The position numbers and the translations under genes are program-made. 64,000 nt of DNA from Clostridiaceae bacterium. GTDB taxonomy: Bacteria; Bacillota; Clostridia; Lachnospirales; Lachnospiraceae. The DNA is taken from contig CAJTGF010000007.1 of NCBI GenBank assembly GCA_910575585.1, forward strand, positions 1 through 64,000. Reading direction: 5' to 3'. Every line of letters begins with the position of its first letter. Position 1 is the stretch's first letter. Shown piece after piece: positions 46,067-54,366 of this stretch. Below the pieces are notes generated by a model. It had not been told where the DNA came from, did no database searches, and saw nothing but the letters and a program-made list of their open reading frames with translations.

Positions 46067-47113
46067 ATGGAACATACAGGGGAAAAGAAACAGGAGAAAC
46101 GCGTCGCGGCCGCGGGTCTGGCGCTTTTGGCTCTGGCAGGGGCGGGCCAGATCGGAGCCAGGAATCTGGAGGGATTCGCCCGATGGTATTCCATACATAT
46201 TTATTCCGCCATTGTGGCAGTGGTAGGGAGGATCTGCGGCCTGGTCCCTGTGTCCGTGGTAGAATTTGGCCTCTATGCCCTGGCGGCAGTGTCTTTGTGG
46301 TATGTGTTTGGAAAGAGAAGACGGTGGATCAGCGTAGCGTCCAGGACCGTATTCCTTGTGGGGGCGGCTGCATTTTTGTACACCTTTAACTGCGGCATCA
46401 ATTACTACCGCCCGCCTTTTTCCAGCGAATTGGATCTGGACATGAGGGAGTCTTCGGTGGAGGAGTTAAAAGCCTTGTGCGATTATCTGATCCAAAAGGT
46501 CAATGAGACGGTAGATGACAGTCCTTATGAGGCTGCGTGGGCTGTCTGGGGGCGGGATGCCATGGCGGCTTTGGGGCAGGAGTACCCCGGCCTTTCCGGC
46601 TATTACCCAAGGGCCAAGCCGGTTACCGTATCGTGGATATTGTCCGTACAGCAGCTTAGCGGCATCTACTCCCCGTTTACGGTGGAGGGTAACTACAACA
46701 GAGCCATGACAGACTACAACATCCCCCACACCATCTGCCACGAACTGTCCCACCTGCGGGGATTTATGAGGGAGGACGAAGCCAACTTTATCGGTTATCT
46801 GGCATGTATCGGCTCTGACAAGAAAGCTTTTCAGTACAGCGGTTATCTGACCGGGTGGGTCTATGCAGGCAATGCGCTGGCCCGTCAGGACATGGACAGC
46901 TATCGGGAGTTTTACGGGAAGCTGCACCCCAAAGCGGCGGCGGATCTGGCTGACAATACCAGATTCTGGAACCGGTATGAGGGGAAGGTGGCCCAGGTGT
47001 CCAACCAGGTCAATGACACGTATCTGAAAATGAACGATCAGAAAGAGGGCGTGAAGACCTACGGGCGGATGGTGGATCTGATGCTGGCTTATCACAGGGA
47101 GGAAGAAGAGTAG
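46067..47113 (+). CDS. DUF3810 membrane protein with zinc-peptidase motif
   Basis: A 348-residue protein with two or three N-terminal membrane segments (about 14-30, 50-70, 88-108) and a large domain with HELSH at residues 225-229, followed by RGFMREDEANF, which offers the third zinc ligand Glu. This is the DUF3810 pattern, a family of putative membrane zinc peptidases. I chose ATG 46067 after AAGGAGAAGG; an in-frame ATG at 46022 has no good ribosome site. Substrate unknown. It precedes glgB, which has its own promoter. Confidence 0.8.
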   Translation: MEHTGEKKQEKRVAAAGLALLALAGAGQIGARNLEGFARWYSIHIYSAIVAVVGRICGLVPVSVVEFGLYALAAVSLWYVFGKRRRWISVASRTVFLVGAAAFLYTFNCGINYYRPPFSSELDLDMRESSVEELKALCDYLIQKVNETVDDSPYEAAWAVWGRDAMAALGQEYPGLSGYYPRAKPVTVSWILSVQQLSGIYSPFTVEGNYNRAMTDYNIPHTICHELSHLRGFMREDEANFIGYLACIGSDKKAFQYSGYLTGWVYAGNALARQDMDSYREFYGKLHPKAAADLADNTRFWNRYEGKVAQVSNQVNDTYLKMNDQKEGVKTYGRMVDLMLAYHREEEE

Positions 47114-47120
47114 GTTTTCA

Positions 47121-47149
47121 TTGTAATCCCTATAAATTAATGGTAGAAT
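47121..47149 (+). promoter_or_regulatory. glgB promoter
   Basis: TTGTAA (47121-47126) and TAGAAT (47144-47149), spacing 17, with an extended TG motif before the -10. Confidence 0.6.
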
Positions 47150-47184
47150 AGGAAGCAAGAAACTATTACGGAGGGGGAACATTT

Positions 47185-49668
47185 ATGGGCAAGACACTGT
47201 ATGACATGATGGATTGGGCGGGGATCGAAGAGCTGGTGTATTCCGAGGCAGCAAATCCTCACGGACTGCTTGGACCGCATATGACGGAGGAAGGGATGCT
47301 GGTGCAGGTATTTATACCCACCGCTTTGGCAGTTACCGTGAAGCTGGAGGGGGACGGCGGGGAATTTCCTATGGAGAAGATGGAGGACCCGGGATTTTTT
47401 GCGGTTCTGATCCCTCAAAAGACGCTGGCAGACTACACGCTGGCGGTGTCCTATGACAATGGGACGGTTCAGGAGATGGGAGATCCTTATGCTTATGAGC
47501 CTCAGTTTGACGAGGCCAGGCTGAAAAAGTTTGACGCCGGCATCTGCTATGATGTGTATGAGAAGATGGGCGCCCATGTTATGGAGATCAAGGGTGTGAA
47601 GGGCGTCTATTTTGCGGTGTGGGCTCCCTGCGCTATGCGCGTCAGCGTGGTAGGCGACTTTAATATGTGGGACGGCCGCCGCCATCAGATGAGAAGGCTT
47701 GGGGATCATGGGGTGTTTGAGTTGTTTATTCCCGGCCTGGATGCGGGAACGGTCTACAAGTATGAGGTGAAGGCAAAGAACGGGGATGCCATGTTAAAGG
47801 CAGACCCATACGGAAGTTACGGGGAGCTGCGGCCCAACAATGCTTCCATCGTGTGGGATATTGACCGCTACCAGTGGACTGATGATCCGTGGATGAAGGA
47901 GCGGGACAAGACAGACAGCAAAAAGAAACCCATGTCCATCTATGAGATGCACCTTGGTTCCTGGATCCGCAAGCCGTTTGCCGTGGATGAGGACGGCAAG
48001 GAGATTGTGGGAAGCGAGTTTTATAATTACCGGGAGATCGCCGGGAAGCTGGCGGAATACGTGAAAGAGATGGGGTATACCCATGTGGAGCTTCTGCCTG
48101 TGATGGAACACCCGCTGGACGCGTCCTGGGGATATCAGGTGACCGGGTACTACGCGCCTACCAGCCGCTACGGCACGCCGGATGATTTTCAGTATTTCGT
48201 GGATTATCTTCACGGACAGGGGATCGGCGTGATCCTTGACTGGGTGCCGGCTCATTTCCCAAGGGATCTTGCGGGACTGGCCTGCTTTGACGGAACCTGC
48301 GTGTATGAGCACAAAGACCCGAGACAGGGCGCTCATCCTCACTGGGGGACGTTGATCTATAATTACGGAAGGCCCCAGGTATCCAACTTCCTGATCGCCA
48401 ACGCCCTTTACTGGGCCAAGAAGTTCCATGCCGACGGGATCCGCATGGACGCGGTGGCTTCCATGCTGTATCTGGATTACGGCAAGAACCCCGGCGAGTG
48501 GGTTGCCAATATCTACGGAGGCCATGAGAATCTGGAGGCAGTGGAGTTTTTAAAGCATCTTAATTCCATTTTCAAGAAACAGACCGGCGGAGCCATGCTC
48601 ATTGCCGAGGAGTCCACGGCATGGCCAAAGATCACCGGAGATGTGAAAGAAGGCTCTCTGGGTTTTGATTACAAGTGGAACATGGGCTGGATGAATGATT
48701 TCTTGGGCTATATGCAGTGTGACCCCTATTTCCGGTGCCATCATTACGGTGGGCTTACGTTCAGCATGCTGTACGCCTACAGTGAGGACTTTGTGCTGGT
48801 ATTCTCCCATGACGAGGTGGTTCATGGGAAGGGATCCATCGCCGGAAAAATGCCGGGAGACACGTTTGAGGCCAAGTTCTCCAACTTAAGGGCCGCCTAC
48901 GGCTTTATGATGACCCACCCGGGCAAAAAGCTTCTGTTTATGGGCCAGGAGATGGGACAGATCTCCGAGTGGAACGAGAATGAAAGCCTGCCGTGGAACC
49001 TTCTTGAGTACGACATTCACAGGCAGACGAAAGAGTATGTGAAGGATTTGAATCATCTTTACAGGGAGTATCCGGCGCTTTACGAAATGGATTATGATCC
49101 GGAAGGGTTCCAGTGGATTGATTGCGCCAGCAGTCAGGATAATATCGTTGTGTTTATACGTAAGACCAAGAAGCCGGAGGAGACGCTTCTGGTGGTATGC
49201 AACTTTGCTCCGGTGCAGCATGACGATTATCAGGTGGGCGTGCCTTTCCACGGGAAATATAAGGAGATCTTTAACAGCGAGAGCGAAAGTTACGGCGGCT
49301 GCGGCGTGACCAATCCGCGGGTAAAGACCTCCAAGGCTGAGGAATGCAAAGGCAGAGACGAGTCCATAAAGATCCAGCTGGCACCTTTGGGCGTGCAGAT
49401 CTTTACCTGCACACCGGTGAAAGAAGTGAAAGAAGTCACAGAGGTTAAGGCGGAGCCGAGAAAGAGCGGGAAGACGGCGGAGAAAGCAGATAAGGCGGAG
49501 GCCAAGAAGCCGGATCAGGCGGCTGCGGAAGAAGCTAAAGAGCCGGTTAAGGCGGAAGCTGAGGCAGAGGTAAAGAAGGTGAAACAGTCTAAGGAAGTTG
49601 TGAAAGAGGAGAAAGGCAGTCCTAAGGCGGGGAAGGGAAAAAGTGGTGATAGTGCGGTTAAGGGGTAG
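47185..49668 (+). CDS. glgB: 1,4-alpha-glucan branching enzyme with charged C-terminal tail
   Basis: Introduces alpha-1,6 branches into glycogen. The 827-residue protein has two N-terminal beta domains (about 1-110 and 120-220) and a GH13 barrel with nucleophile Asp422 (DGIRMDAVAS), acid/base Glu475 (LIAEEST) and Asp543 (FSHDEVVHGKGS). After the normal end near residue 742, about 85 residues of Lys, Ala and Glu repeats follow, which is not usual in GlgB. No other glycogen gene (glgC, glgA, glgP) is adjacent. Confidence 0.93.
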   Translation: MGKTLYDMMDWAGIEELVYSEAANPHGLLGPHMTEEGMLVQVFIPTALAVTVKLEGDGGEFPMEKMEDPGFFAVLIPQKTLADYTLAVSYDNGTVQEMGDPYAYEPQFDEARLKKFDAGICYDVYEKMGAHVMEIKGVKGVYFAVWAPCAMRVSVVGDFNMWDGRRHQMRRLGDHGVFELFIPGLDAGTVYKYEVKAKNGDAMLKADPYGSYGELRPNNASIVWDIDRYQWTDDPWMKERDKTDSKKKPMSIYEMHLGSWIRKPFAVDEDGKEIVGSEFYNYREIAGKLAEYVKEMGYTHVELLPVMEHPLDASWGYQVTGYYAPTSRYGTPDDFQYFVDYLHGQGIGVILDWVPAHFPRDLAGLACFDGTCVYEHKDPRQGAHPHWGTLIYNYGRPQVSNFLIANALYWAKKFHADGIRMDAVASMLYLDYGKNPGEWVANIYGGHENLEAVEFLKHLNSIFKKQTGGAMLIAEESTAWPKITGDVKEGSLGFDYKWNMGWMNDFLGYMQCDPYFRCHHYGGLTFSMLYAYSEDFVLVFSHDEVVHGKGSIAGKMPGDTFEAKFSNLRAAYGFMMTHPGKKLLFMGQEMGQISEWNENESLPWNLLEYDIHRQTKEYVKDLNHLYREYPALYEMDYDPEGFQWIDCASSQDNIVVFIRKTKKPEETLLVVCNFAPVQHDDYQVGVPFHGKYKEIFNSESESYGGCGVTNPRVKTSKAEECKGRDESIKIQLAPLGVQIFTCTPVKEVKEVTEVKAEPRKSGKTAEKADKAEAKKPDQAAAEEAKEPVKAEAEAEVKKVKQSKEVVKEEKGSPKAGKGKSGDSAVKG

Positions 49669-49721
49669 GTGATATAGGGATTGATGTATTGTTGAGTGAG
49701 TAAAGTCGGGGTTGTGGCGGA

Positions 49722-49887
49722 GCCAGGGAGGGAAGGGAGGCATGGCGCCGACCGGGTTCAGATATGCCAGACATTGCGATGAGCCCAAAGCGGAAAACAC
49801 TCGGGGTTAGGCCCTCCTGTTTTCCTGGTCTCATCTCCATGGCATATATTCACCCGTCCGGTGCCATGCCTCCCTTCCCTCCCTGGC
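49722..49887. repeat. Long hairpin element, copy 1
   Basis: Arms GCCAGGGAGGG... (49722-49746) and their perfect 25-base complement (49863-49887) enclose a core (49753-49856). The core folds on as ATATGCCA/TGGCATAT, GATGAG/CTCATC and GGAAAACA/TGTTTTCC around an apical GGGGTTAGGCCC. The core recurs in reverse complement at 50360-50466, about 90% identical, with different outer arms. The flank AAAAGCAGAATTCGC (49888-49902) also recurs there. Coding potential is absent. Confidence 0.85.
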
Positions 49888-49902
49888 AAAAGCAGAATTC
49901 GC

Positions 49903-50320
49903 TGGCTGGGGTTGCTTGCTTAAGATGTTTCCGATAGGGGGAGATGTTTTAACTGTGCAGCGAAAAGATATGTGTTTTATTGGCAGTAATCGTTTGTGTA
50001 TCGCATTTATGGGAACAAATCCGGCTTCTATAATTTTTATGTCAGTCAATGCCTGCGTTGGCTGGCATATTTTTTAATAGCTCGTATAAAAATGCGAAAA
50101 ATGTGGGGTTCTTATGGTTTTTTATTGCTGTATACCCAAAGGGCATGCCGGAATGCAGGCTTCTTCGGAGCAGGGACACTGCCCATTGGAGGGTATGCAT
50201 ACATAAAACTCGAATATGCCGCTTTGCGAAAGGATCCAAACATTGCTATTGGTTTCAATCTTACAGGTAGCCGTTTTCTAACCAGTCAGGAATAACATTC
50301 GGCCGGCTAAATTTAAGCTG
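49903..50320. other. Gene-free interior between the two hairpin elements
   Basis: About 420 bases with no convincing gene. Short frames exist on both strands (up to about 99 codons at 49996-50295) without ribosome sites. A hairpin with T-run (ATGCC 50049-50053, GGCAT 50064-50068, then ATTTTTT) could terminate a plus-strand transcript starting near the first element. Confidence 0.4.
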
Positions 50321-50335
50321 GCGAATCCTGCTTTT

Positions 50336-50490
50336 ACCCATGAGGATCTGTGTGCTGTCCGGGTGAATATATGCCATGGAGATGAGACCAAAGAAAACAG
50401 GAGGGCCTAACCCCGAGTGTTTTCTGCTTTAGGGGCTCATCGGAATGTTTGGCATATTTGAACCCGGACAGCACACAGATCCTCATGGGT
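50336..50490. repeat. Long hairpin element, copy 2 (inverted)
   Basis: Arms ACCCATGAGGATCTG... (50336-50364) and their perfect 29-base complement (50462-50490) enclose the same core as copy 1, in reverse complement (50360-50466). The flank 50321-50335 is the complement of AAAAGCAGGATTCGC, one base different from copy 1. On the other side both copies share GTTGT and GGAG shortly before the arm. The arm sequences of the two copies are unrelated. Confidence 0.85.
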
Positions 50491-50551
50491 CTCCAACAAC
50501 GTCGCCTAAACAATCCCCCTAACAGCTTACAAACACGCTCTAGAGCGAGTC

Positions 50552-50580
50552 TTGAATTTCAGTAGTAAAAACTGTATAAT
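50552..50580 (+). promoter_or_regulatory. Promoter of the MscS-like gene
   Basis: TTGAAT (50552-50557) and TATAAT (50575-50580), spacing 17. A perfect palindrome CGCTCTAGAGCG (50536-50547) lies just upstream of the -35 and may be a regulator site. Confidence 0.65.
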
Positions 50581-50632
50581 GGACGTAAACTTATAAAAAT
50601 CCACATTCCACATAGAGCAGGAGACAAATGCA

Positions 50633-51523
50633 ATGATATGGAGAGAGGCGGAAGAACTGACGGAGACTTTGGAACTTGTTCAGGAGGTGCAGCAGGATTT
50701 GGCGCAGTTAAAGCCCAATGTAGTATTGGAGACGATGAAAAGCTGGATACCAGGTCTTATCAAGCTGGGATACCGGCTTTTAGCCGTGTGCGTCATTTTG
50801 GCGGTTGGATTTAAGATTGCGGGGATTGTGCGCAGGATGCTGGGAAAGACCTTTGACCGCATGGATATGGAAGTTTCCTTAAGGAAATTTCTTCTGTCGG
50901 CAGTGTATGTGTGTATCTGCGGGCTGGCGGTGTTTGTGGCCGCGGAAAAGCTTGGGATCAATTCCGCTTCTATCATAGCCCTTATCGGGTCGGCAGGTCT
51001 GGCCTTAAGTTTGTCGCTGCAGAACATGCTGGGCAATTTTGCAGGCGGGGTAGCCCTTTTGATGCTGAAACCATTTAAGGTGGGAGATTACATCATCTGC
51101 GGAGCCGAGGAGGGGACCGTGTCAGCTATCGGGCTGGTATACACCACCCTCCATACGATGGACAACCGGCAGGTCACGCTTCCAAACGGCTCTTTGTCCA
51201 ACAGCAATCTGACCAATGTGACGGCCCAGGAAAAACGGCGTCTGGAGATCAAGGTGATGATCGGGTATCAGTCGGACCTTAAGAGAGCCAAGGAGATTTT
51301 GGAGGAGCTGTTTACAGACAATGCGCTGATAAAACAGGAGGAAGGGATCCTGGTTTTTGTGGACAGTTTAGGGGACAGCGGCGTGGTCTTGGGGGCCAGA
51401 GCCTGGGTGGCTACAGGGGATTACTGGAGTGTTAAGTGGGATCTGACCGAGAAGATCAAACTGTCCTTTGACGAGGAGGGGATCGAGATCCCATACCAGC
51501 AGGTGGATGTCCATCAGAGGTGA
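50633..51523 (+). CDS. mscS: MscS-family mechanosensitive ion channel
   Basis: Opens under membrane tension to release solutes on osmotic downshock. 296 residues: three membrane helices (about 44-64, 82-102, 108-135), the pore helix GSAGLALSLSLQNMLGNFAGGVALL, then the beta domain (VGDYIICGAEEGTVSAIGLVYTTL, PNGSLSNSNLTN) and an alpha-beta C-terminal part. Length matches small-conductance MscS. Own promoter, single gene. Confidence 0.92.
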   Translation: MIWREAEELTETLELVQEVQQDLAQLKPNVVLETMKSWIPGLIKLGYRLLAVCVILAVGFKIAGIVRRMLGKTFDRMDMEVSLRKFLLSAVYVCICGLAVFVAAEKLGINSASIIALIGSAGLALSLSLQNMLGNFAGGVALLMLKPFKVGDYIICGAEEGTVSAIGLVYTTLHTMDNRQVTLPNGSLSNSNLTNVTAQEKRRLEIKVMIGYQSDLKRAKEILEELFTDNALIKQEEGILVFVDSLGDSGVVLGARAWVATGDYWSVKWDLTEKIKLSFDEEGIEIPYQQVDVHQR

Positions 51524-51583
51524 CAGCGGGGGAAAAATTGGCTCACTGGCAAGCCTTCTTTGGTTTGTTAGTACATAGGAAAG

Positions 51584-51952
51584 TTATTTAATAGCTTTTC
51601 CAATATGTTTGTCCAATCTCCATTTAGGCGCAATGCCATCATCTGCCCAATATTCATCAACTGCTGCAATTTTGTCATTAATAACCTTAATGAAAGATGT
51701 AACATGAAATGATAGAGTTTTATCTTTGGAATACACATGAGTTACTGTAATAAATAAATCATTTATTTTTTCAATTCTTTCCACTTCCCCGTCCCAGTCG
51801 CCGGGATATTCGCAATTTGCAATAATAAATTCATTTACGTTAAAATGCTCATTGGTGCAATGCCAATTTATATAAGCATTCTCGTCAAAATAATCTTTGA
51901 TAGCATCTGCATTTTGCTCTAAAACATCTTTCCAAAATTTGTAGATATCCAT
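51584..51952 (-). CDS. NTF2-like (SnoaL-type) small protein
   Basis: A 122-residue soluble protein with the cone-shaped NTF2-like fold pattern: an N-terminal helix (FWKDVLEQNADAIKDYFDENAYINWH) and later strands ending DEYWADDG. Such proteins are enzymes or binding proteins with a pocket; the role is unknown. Its base composition is much more AT-rich than the neighbours, suggesting recent acquisition. Starts after AGGCGAGGAG on the minus strand. Confidence 0.75.
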   Translation of the reverse strand: MDIYKFWKDVLEQNADAIKDYFDENAYINWHCTNEHFNVNEFIIANCEYPGDWDGEVERIEKINDLFITVTHVYSKDKTLSFHVTSFIKVINDKIAAVDEYWADDGIAPKWRLDKHIGKAIK

Positions 51953-52278
51953 AACTCCTCGCCTTTCTCCTGTTCCCAGACTCTTTTAGAGAGTTCCGCT
52001 GATATACTTTCTTTAAGGCTATTATATCATAATTTCGAATATTTCGTATATGCCATAGAATACAATATTTAAGTTTGCACAGATCAAAATCCCCTCTTGC
52101 ATTCTTCCTGATTTTGTGATATGCTATTTCTACATTTCGGGAATTTCTTTCCTGATCAATCTGTGACATGAGTGATATCCATGTCATATATGGCCGTTTC
52201 GGCCAGAGTTTTTCCTTACGTTTCACTATAACATATAACAGGCGTATTTCTTAGGGACGCACAGAGAAAAGGAGGACT
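51953..52278. other. AT-rich gap between divergent genes
   Basis: 326 bases with no convincing gene. A minus-strand frame (51885-52226) overlaps the NTF2-like start and has no known features. TGGCC-GTTTC-GGCCA (about 52192-52206) forms a small hairpin. TATAAT on the minus strand (52021-52026) may serve the NTF2-like gene. The next plus-strand gene has AAAGGAGGA at 52269. Confidence 0.4.
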
Positions 52279-54342
52279 ATGAAGAAAACGTTGCGCAAAA
52301 AGGCGGCGATCTGTTTCTGCACCGCCGAAATGGCCGTTTGGGCTGCCTTTACTTCCTACGGAGCCTGGCAGGCTGACGCAGGCCAATGGAAGTACACGCC
52401 CCCCGGTTCCGGAGAGGTGGTACGATCATCCTGGTATCAGGTGAACGGTCAATGGTACTGGTTTGACAAAAACGGCGTTATGAAAACAGGCTGGCATCTG
52501 GATCCGGACGGCCGGTGGTATTTTCTGAATCCCATATCAGACGGGACGAAAGGCAGGATGGTCACAGGCTGGCAGTGGATTGACGGCTGCTGCTATTATC
52601 TGTCGGAGGAGACAACACCCAAATATCCCCAAGGCGCCATGTACGCAGGGGAGCGGACCCGGGACGGCTATCTGGTAAACAAAAGCGGAGCCTGGGTAAA
52701 GGAGGACGGTTCCCCGGTGTACCAACCAGGCAAAGGGATCGTCACGTCAACAGGGGGCCAAAGCAGCAGTAAAAGCCGTGCAAAAACTGTGATAGTCAGA
52801 AGCGGAGGCAACAGTCCGGCACAAAAGAGCCAGACCATGAAAACGGCTGCCCAACAAGAGGACGATCCTCTGGTTTTTGATGACAACTCTTGGGATAATG
52901 GGGACAAAGAGGGCATGGAAGCGGACGAGAGAGACGATGATGCCCAGTTAGACCGCCCGGACACCAGGGGAGATCCGTCTGACGATAGCGCAGAACAAGT
53001 ACATTGGAAGATACATTTCACCGATCTATCTACACATCAAACGCAATTAGCGCCTTCTAAAACCGGAAATATTAAGGAAGGCGAGAATCTGACAATCTAT
53101 TTTCAAACAAAAATCATAGATGGCGAAAACCGCATCTGGAAATCATTACAAAAATCCCCCTATGTCATTACGGTCACAGAACCTTGGGACAGGGTTATCT
53201 ATGTAGAATACGAAGAAATGGGGCAAGTCCATCAGGAGCAGGACCCATGGAAGGAGGAAAAAGAGCATCTGCAGACATGGATGGAACTTGCCAGGAAGCA
53301 GGAAGCAGCTTTTTTGGGAGACGGTCAGGAGTATTTGGACTCCCGTTTTCTTGCCGAAGACAAAAACAGCTGCGATAAAAGGCTTAAATCTGCCGCGTCC
53401 AGGATCGAGCCGGGAGAAAAAGGCGCTTTCTACATTATCGGAAAAAATTATATACCGGAAGGTACTGCGCTGGCAAAGGTGTATGGAGATGATATGGAGT
53501 ATTCCAATACCGTGGAGGACAAGATAACCCTGGATCAGGATGTCTATGTGTTATCCAGGTTTCAGCTGCATAGAAAAAAGCCGCTTATTGAAGAGGATCA
53601 CATCTGGTCTCCAAACGAGAAACAGCACTGGAACTTAGGGGATGTGCAGCAGCGAAATTTGGACGGGAAGGTGTACCGTTTTCGCTGCATTGACCAGAAT
53701 TACGGCGATGAGGCGGACCGCAGCAGGCAGAAAGCGCTGTTTCTGTGTGAAAGCGTCATAGCTGCCGATACAGGTTCTTTCTATTCCTACGAAAAACAAG
53801 AGGACGGAACCTACGGATATACATTTTATCCCGGACCTGTGGTATCTTTCGGAGATTCTGACAGCTATAAACACTCCAATATCCGGGCGTGGCTGAAACA
53901 GGCGGAGGTGGATTTTGAAGACGCCCAGGAGATCTCCACAGGCGTGAGCCGGGCCTATGAGGGGTGTACAAAGGCAGGGGGAGGAGGGGCAGCGGCGTTA
54001 TCAGGCCAGGGATTAAAATCCTCTTACATAGGAAGTCAGGCCATGACGGACCGGCTGTTCATCCTGTCCGTGGAGGATGCCATAAAATACGGTTCCTGGC
54101 TGTGGACCTTTGACGGAGCAGAGGAAGAAAATCCAGAAAGCCAGCAAAGCTCATTCTGTAAAAGCTATTGGCTGCGGAATCCGTCTGCCCAAAAAGGGGA
54201 GGAGAAGGTCTATGTTGTGGATCTGATCCAGAAAAACATCCGCTGTCAGGACATAAAACCCAGAGGAGACAGCAAAGATCCGGAAATCAGCGTGACCGGA
54301 ACCACAGGGGGCAGACCTGCGTTCACGGTGAGACAGCGGTAA
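52279..54342 (+). CDS. Secreted protein with choline-binding-type repeats and a C-terminal DUF6273-like domain
   Basis: A 687-residue exported protein. After a signal peptide (about 1-33) come cell-wall-binding repeats of the YG type (about 37-150: WYQVNGQWYWFDKNGVMKTGW, GRWYFLNP, GRMVTGWQWIDG). A polar, acidic linker follows (about 160-235). The C-terminal part (about 430-687) resembles DUF6273, ending YWLRNPSA...VYVVDLI...GGRPAFTVRQ. It is the first of three adjacent large surface proteins and lies 24 bases from the next. Function unknown; probably attached non-covalently to the cell wall. Confidence 0.8.
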   Translation: MKKTLRKKAAICFCTAEMAVWAAFTSYGAWQADAGQWKYTPPGSGEVVRSSWYQVNGQWYWFDKNGVMKTGWHLDPDGRWYFLNPISDGTKGRMVTGWQWIDGCCYYLSEETTPKYPQGAMYAGERTRDGYLVNKSGAWVKEDGSPVYQPGKGIVTSTGGQSSSKSRAKTVIVRSGGNSPAQKSQTMKTAAQQEDDPLVFDDNSWDNGDKEGMEADERDDDAQLDRPDTRGDPSDDSAEQVHWKIHFTDLSTHQTQLAPSKTGNIKEGENLTIYFQTKIIDGENRIWKSLQKSPYVITVTEPWDRVIYVEYEEMGQVHQEQDPWKEEKEHLQTWMELARKQEAAFLGDGQEYLDSRFLAEDKNSCDKRLKSAASRIEPGEKGAFYIIGKNYIPEGTALAKVYGDDMEYSNTVEDKITLDQDVYVLSRFQLHRKKPLIEEDHIWSPNEKQHWNLGDVQQRNLDGKVYRFRCIDQNYGDEADRSRQKALFLCESVIAADTGSFYSYEKQEDGTYGYTFYPGPVVSFGDSDSYKHSNIRAWLKQAEVDFEDAQEISTGVSRAYEGCTKAGGGGAAALSGQGLKSSYIGSQAMTDRLFILSVEDAIKYGSWLWTFDGAEEENPESQQSSFCKSYWLRNPSAQKGEEKVYVVDLIQKNIRCQDIKPRGDSKDPEISVTGTTGGRPAFTVRQR

Positions 54343-54366
54343 GGCAAAAAGAAAGTGAGGAAAAAA

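Noticed and set aside
49722-49887. Ordinary terminator of glgB
   Set aside because: There is no T-run, the stem is far longer than needed and the core is duplicated at another place and in the other orientation.
49996-50295. Open frame of 99 codons between the two hairpin elements
   Set aside because: No ribosome binding site, odd composition and no recognisable domain; equally long frames occur on the other strand.
49722-50490. Retron or group II intron RNA
   Set aside because: Long stems with variable arms recall these, but no reverse transcriptase is in the window and no intron domain V is seen.
51885-52226. 113-codon minus-strand frame upstream of the NTF2-like gene
   Set aside because: It overlaps the start of the better-supported gene and has no motif or ribosome site; AT-rich DNA gives such frames by chance.
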